Source of the DNA: an uncultured Clostridium sp. | GTDB lineage: Bacteria; Bacillota_A; Clostridia; Lachnospirales; Lachnospiraceae | Direction: 5' to 3' | Length of the DNA stretch: 5,744 nucleotides | Assembly (NCBI GenBank): GCA_947174825.1 | Contig: CAMWKN010000135.1 | Location: 1 to 5,744, forward strand | In this document: positions 5,175-5,744 of the stretch, one piece after another | Position numbering within the stretch: the stretch's first letter is position 1 | Layout: every line of letters begins with the position of its first letter | Notes under the pieces: generated by a model | What the model saw: only the letters and a program-made list of their open reading frames with translations | Told to the model about the DNA's origin: nothing | Databases searched by the model: none | Program-made: the position numbers and the translations under genes

Positions 5175-5744
5175 ATAGATTGATAATTGCGGCGGCAGGA
5201 TCTGGCAAAACTACATATTTGGTCAAACAGGCGATGCAACAATCGGACAGTGTGTTAATAACAACATACACTATTGCTAATGAATCGGAAATCCGTAAAA
5301 AATTTATAGAACTTAATGGCTGTGTTCCGCATAATGTTACAATACAAACGTGGTACTCATTTCTTTTGCAGCATGGGGTTAAACCATTTCAAGGAGTGGT
5401 CTTAGATGATAGGATTAACGGTATGATATTAGTCAATGAAAAGTCTGGGAAAAAATATGATGGGAAATATGGTCCGGTATATTATGGGGAGGAGGATTAT
5501 AGAAAATTCTATTTCACGGATGGAATGAAAATGTATTCTGATAAGATTGCAAAATTTGTCTGCCGTTGTGAAAAGGAGACAAAAGGCAGGGTTTCACAAA
5601 GAATTAGTAGGATATATTCTAAATTATATGTAGATGAAATTCAAGATTTGGCAGGATATGATTTTGATATAATAAAATGCTTATTGCAGTCTTATTGTGA
5701 TGTTACGATTGTAGGTTATCACAGACAGTTGACATATCATACAC
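5168..5744 (+). CDS. gajB: Gabija GajB-type UvrD/Rep-family helicase (3' partial)
   Basis: ATG 5168 lies inside the gajA-type gene (7-nt overlap). GGAGG (5156-5160) is 7 nt upstream, so translation is probably coupled. The window ends after 192 codons; full GajB proteins are about 490 residues. Visible superfamily 1A motifs in order: Walker A AAAGSGKTT (K14), motif Ia VLITTYTIANESEIRKKF, motif Ib-like TIQTWYSFLL, Walker B/motif II LYVDEIQDL (D156, E157, Q159, D160), and a motif III-like IVGYHRQLTY (G183, Q187). Motif III normally reads G-D-x-x-Q, but here the aspartate is Y184. The remaining motifs (IV-VI) are outside the window, so intactness cannot be judged. The order OLD nuclease then UvrD-like helicase defines class 2 OLD/Gabija loci, where the helicase-like partner is thought to sense DNA ends or phage replication intermediates and activate GajA. 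Confidence 0.85.
   Translation, partial: MVNRLIIAAAGSGKTTYLVKQAMQQSDSVLITTYTIANESEIRKKFIELNGCVPHNVTIQTWYSFLLQHGVKPFQGVVLDDRINGMILVNEKSGKKYDGKYGPVYYGEEDYRKFYFTDGMKMYSDKIAKFVCRCEKETKGRVSQRISRIYSKLYVDEIQDLAGYDFDIIKCLLQSYCDVTIVGYHRQLTYHT

Overview
The window looks like a gut-type Clostridia genome, probably Lachnospiraceae. The evidence is moderately low G+C, AGGAGG-type ribosome binding sites, an Rpn-type nuclease tail, a Tn916-class integrase relic, and RhuM/Fic and OLD-type proteins of the kind common in that family. This placement is inference from protein style, not from a marker gene. All genes read on the plus strand.

Left part (1-1020) is a mobile-element scar. It holds the C-terminal end of an Rpn/PD-(D/E)XK 'transposase-nuclease' gene (3-194), a strong terminator (254-296), and a wrecked Tn916-type tyrosine integrase (352-671). 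The integrase keeps only its N-terminal arm-binding part and its last ~35 residues, joined out of frame. Next come an 18-bp hairpin (698-741), three copies of AAGATATACC, and the first 12 codons of a low-molecular-weight tyrosine phosphatase gene (868-903). That phosphatase is cut inside its catalytic P-loop, so this is probably an old integration junction. An 11-nt tandem repeat and the first copy of a 36-nt imperfect direct repeat follow.

Middle part (1132-3308) is a two-gene unit: a RhuM-Fic fusion with a Doc-like HSFSDGNKR motif, then a ~394-residue protein of unknown function that resembles DUF5677. An ATG overlapping the RhuM-Fic stop (ATGA) is in frame with the second gene but is separated from its body by one TGA codon. 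The second gene may therefore have an interrupted N-terminus and now start at a TTG. The second copy of the 36-nt repeat lies just after this pair, so the pair is bracketed by direct repeats.

Right part (3377-5744) is an AT-rich promoter region followed by a two-gene operon. The first gene is an OLD-family ATPase/TOPRIM nuclease with all key motifs at positions close to those of Gabija GajA. The second is the N-terminal 192 residues of a UvrD/Rep-type superfamily 1 helicase (GajB), overlapping the first by 7 nt. This is a Gabija-type (class 2 OLD) anti-phage system, cut by the window end. Overall the window reads as a defence or accessory island built up at a former integrative-element site. 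The least described part is the RhuM-Fic plus DUF5677-like pair.
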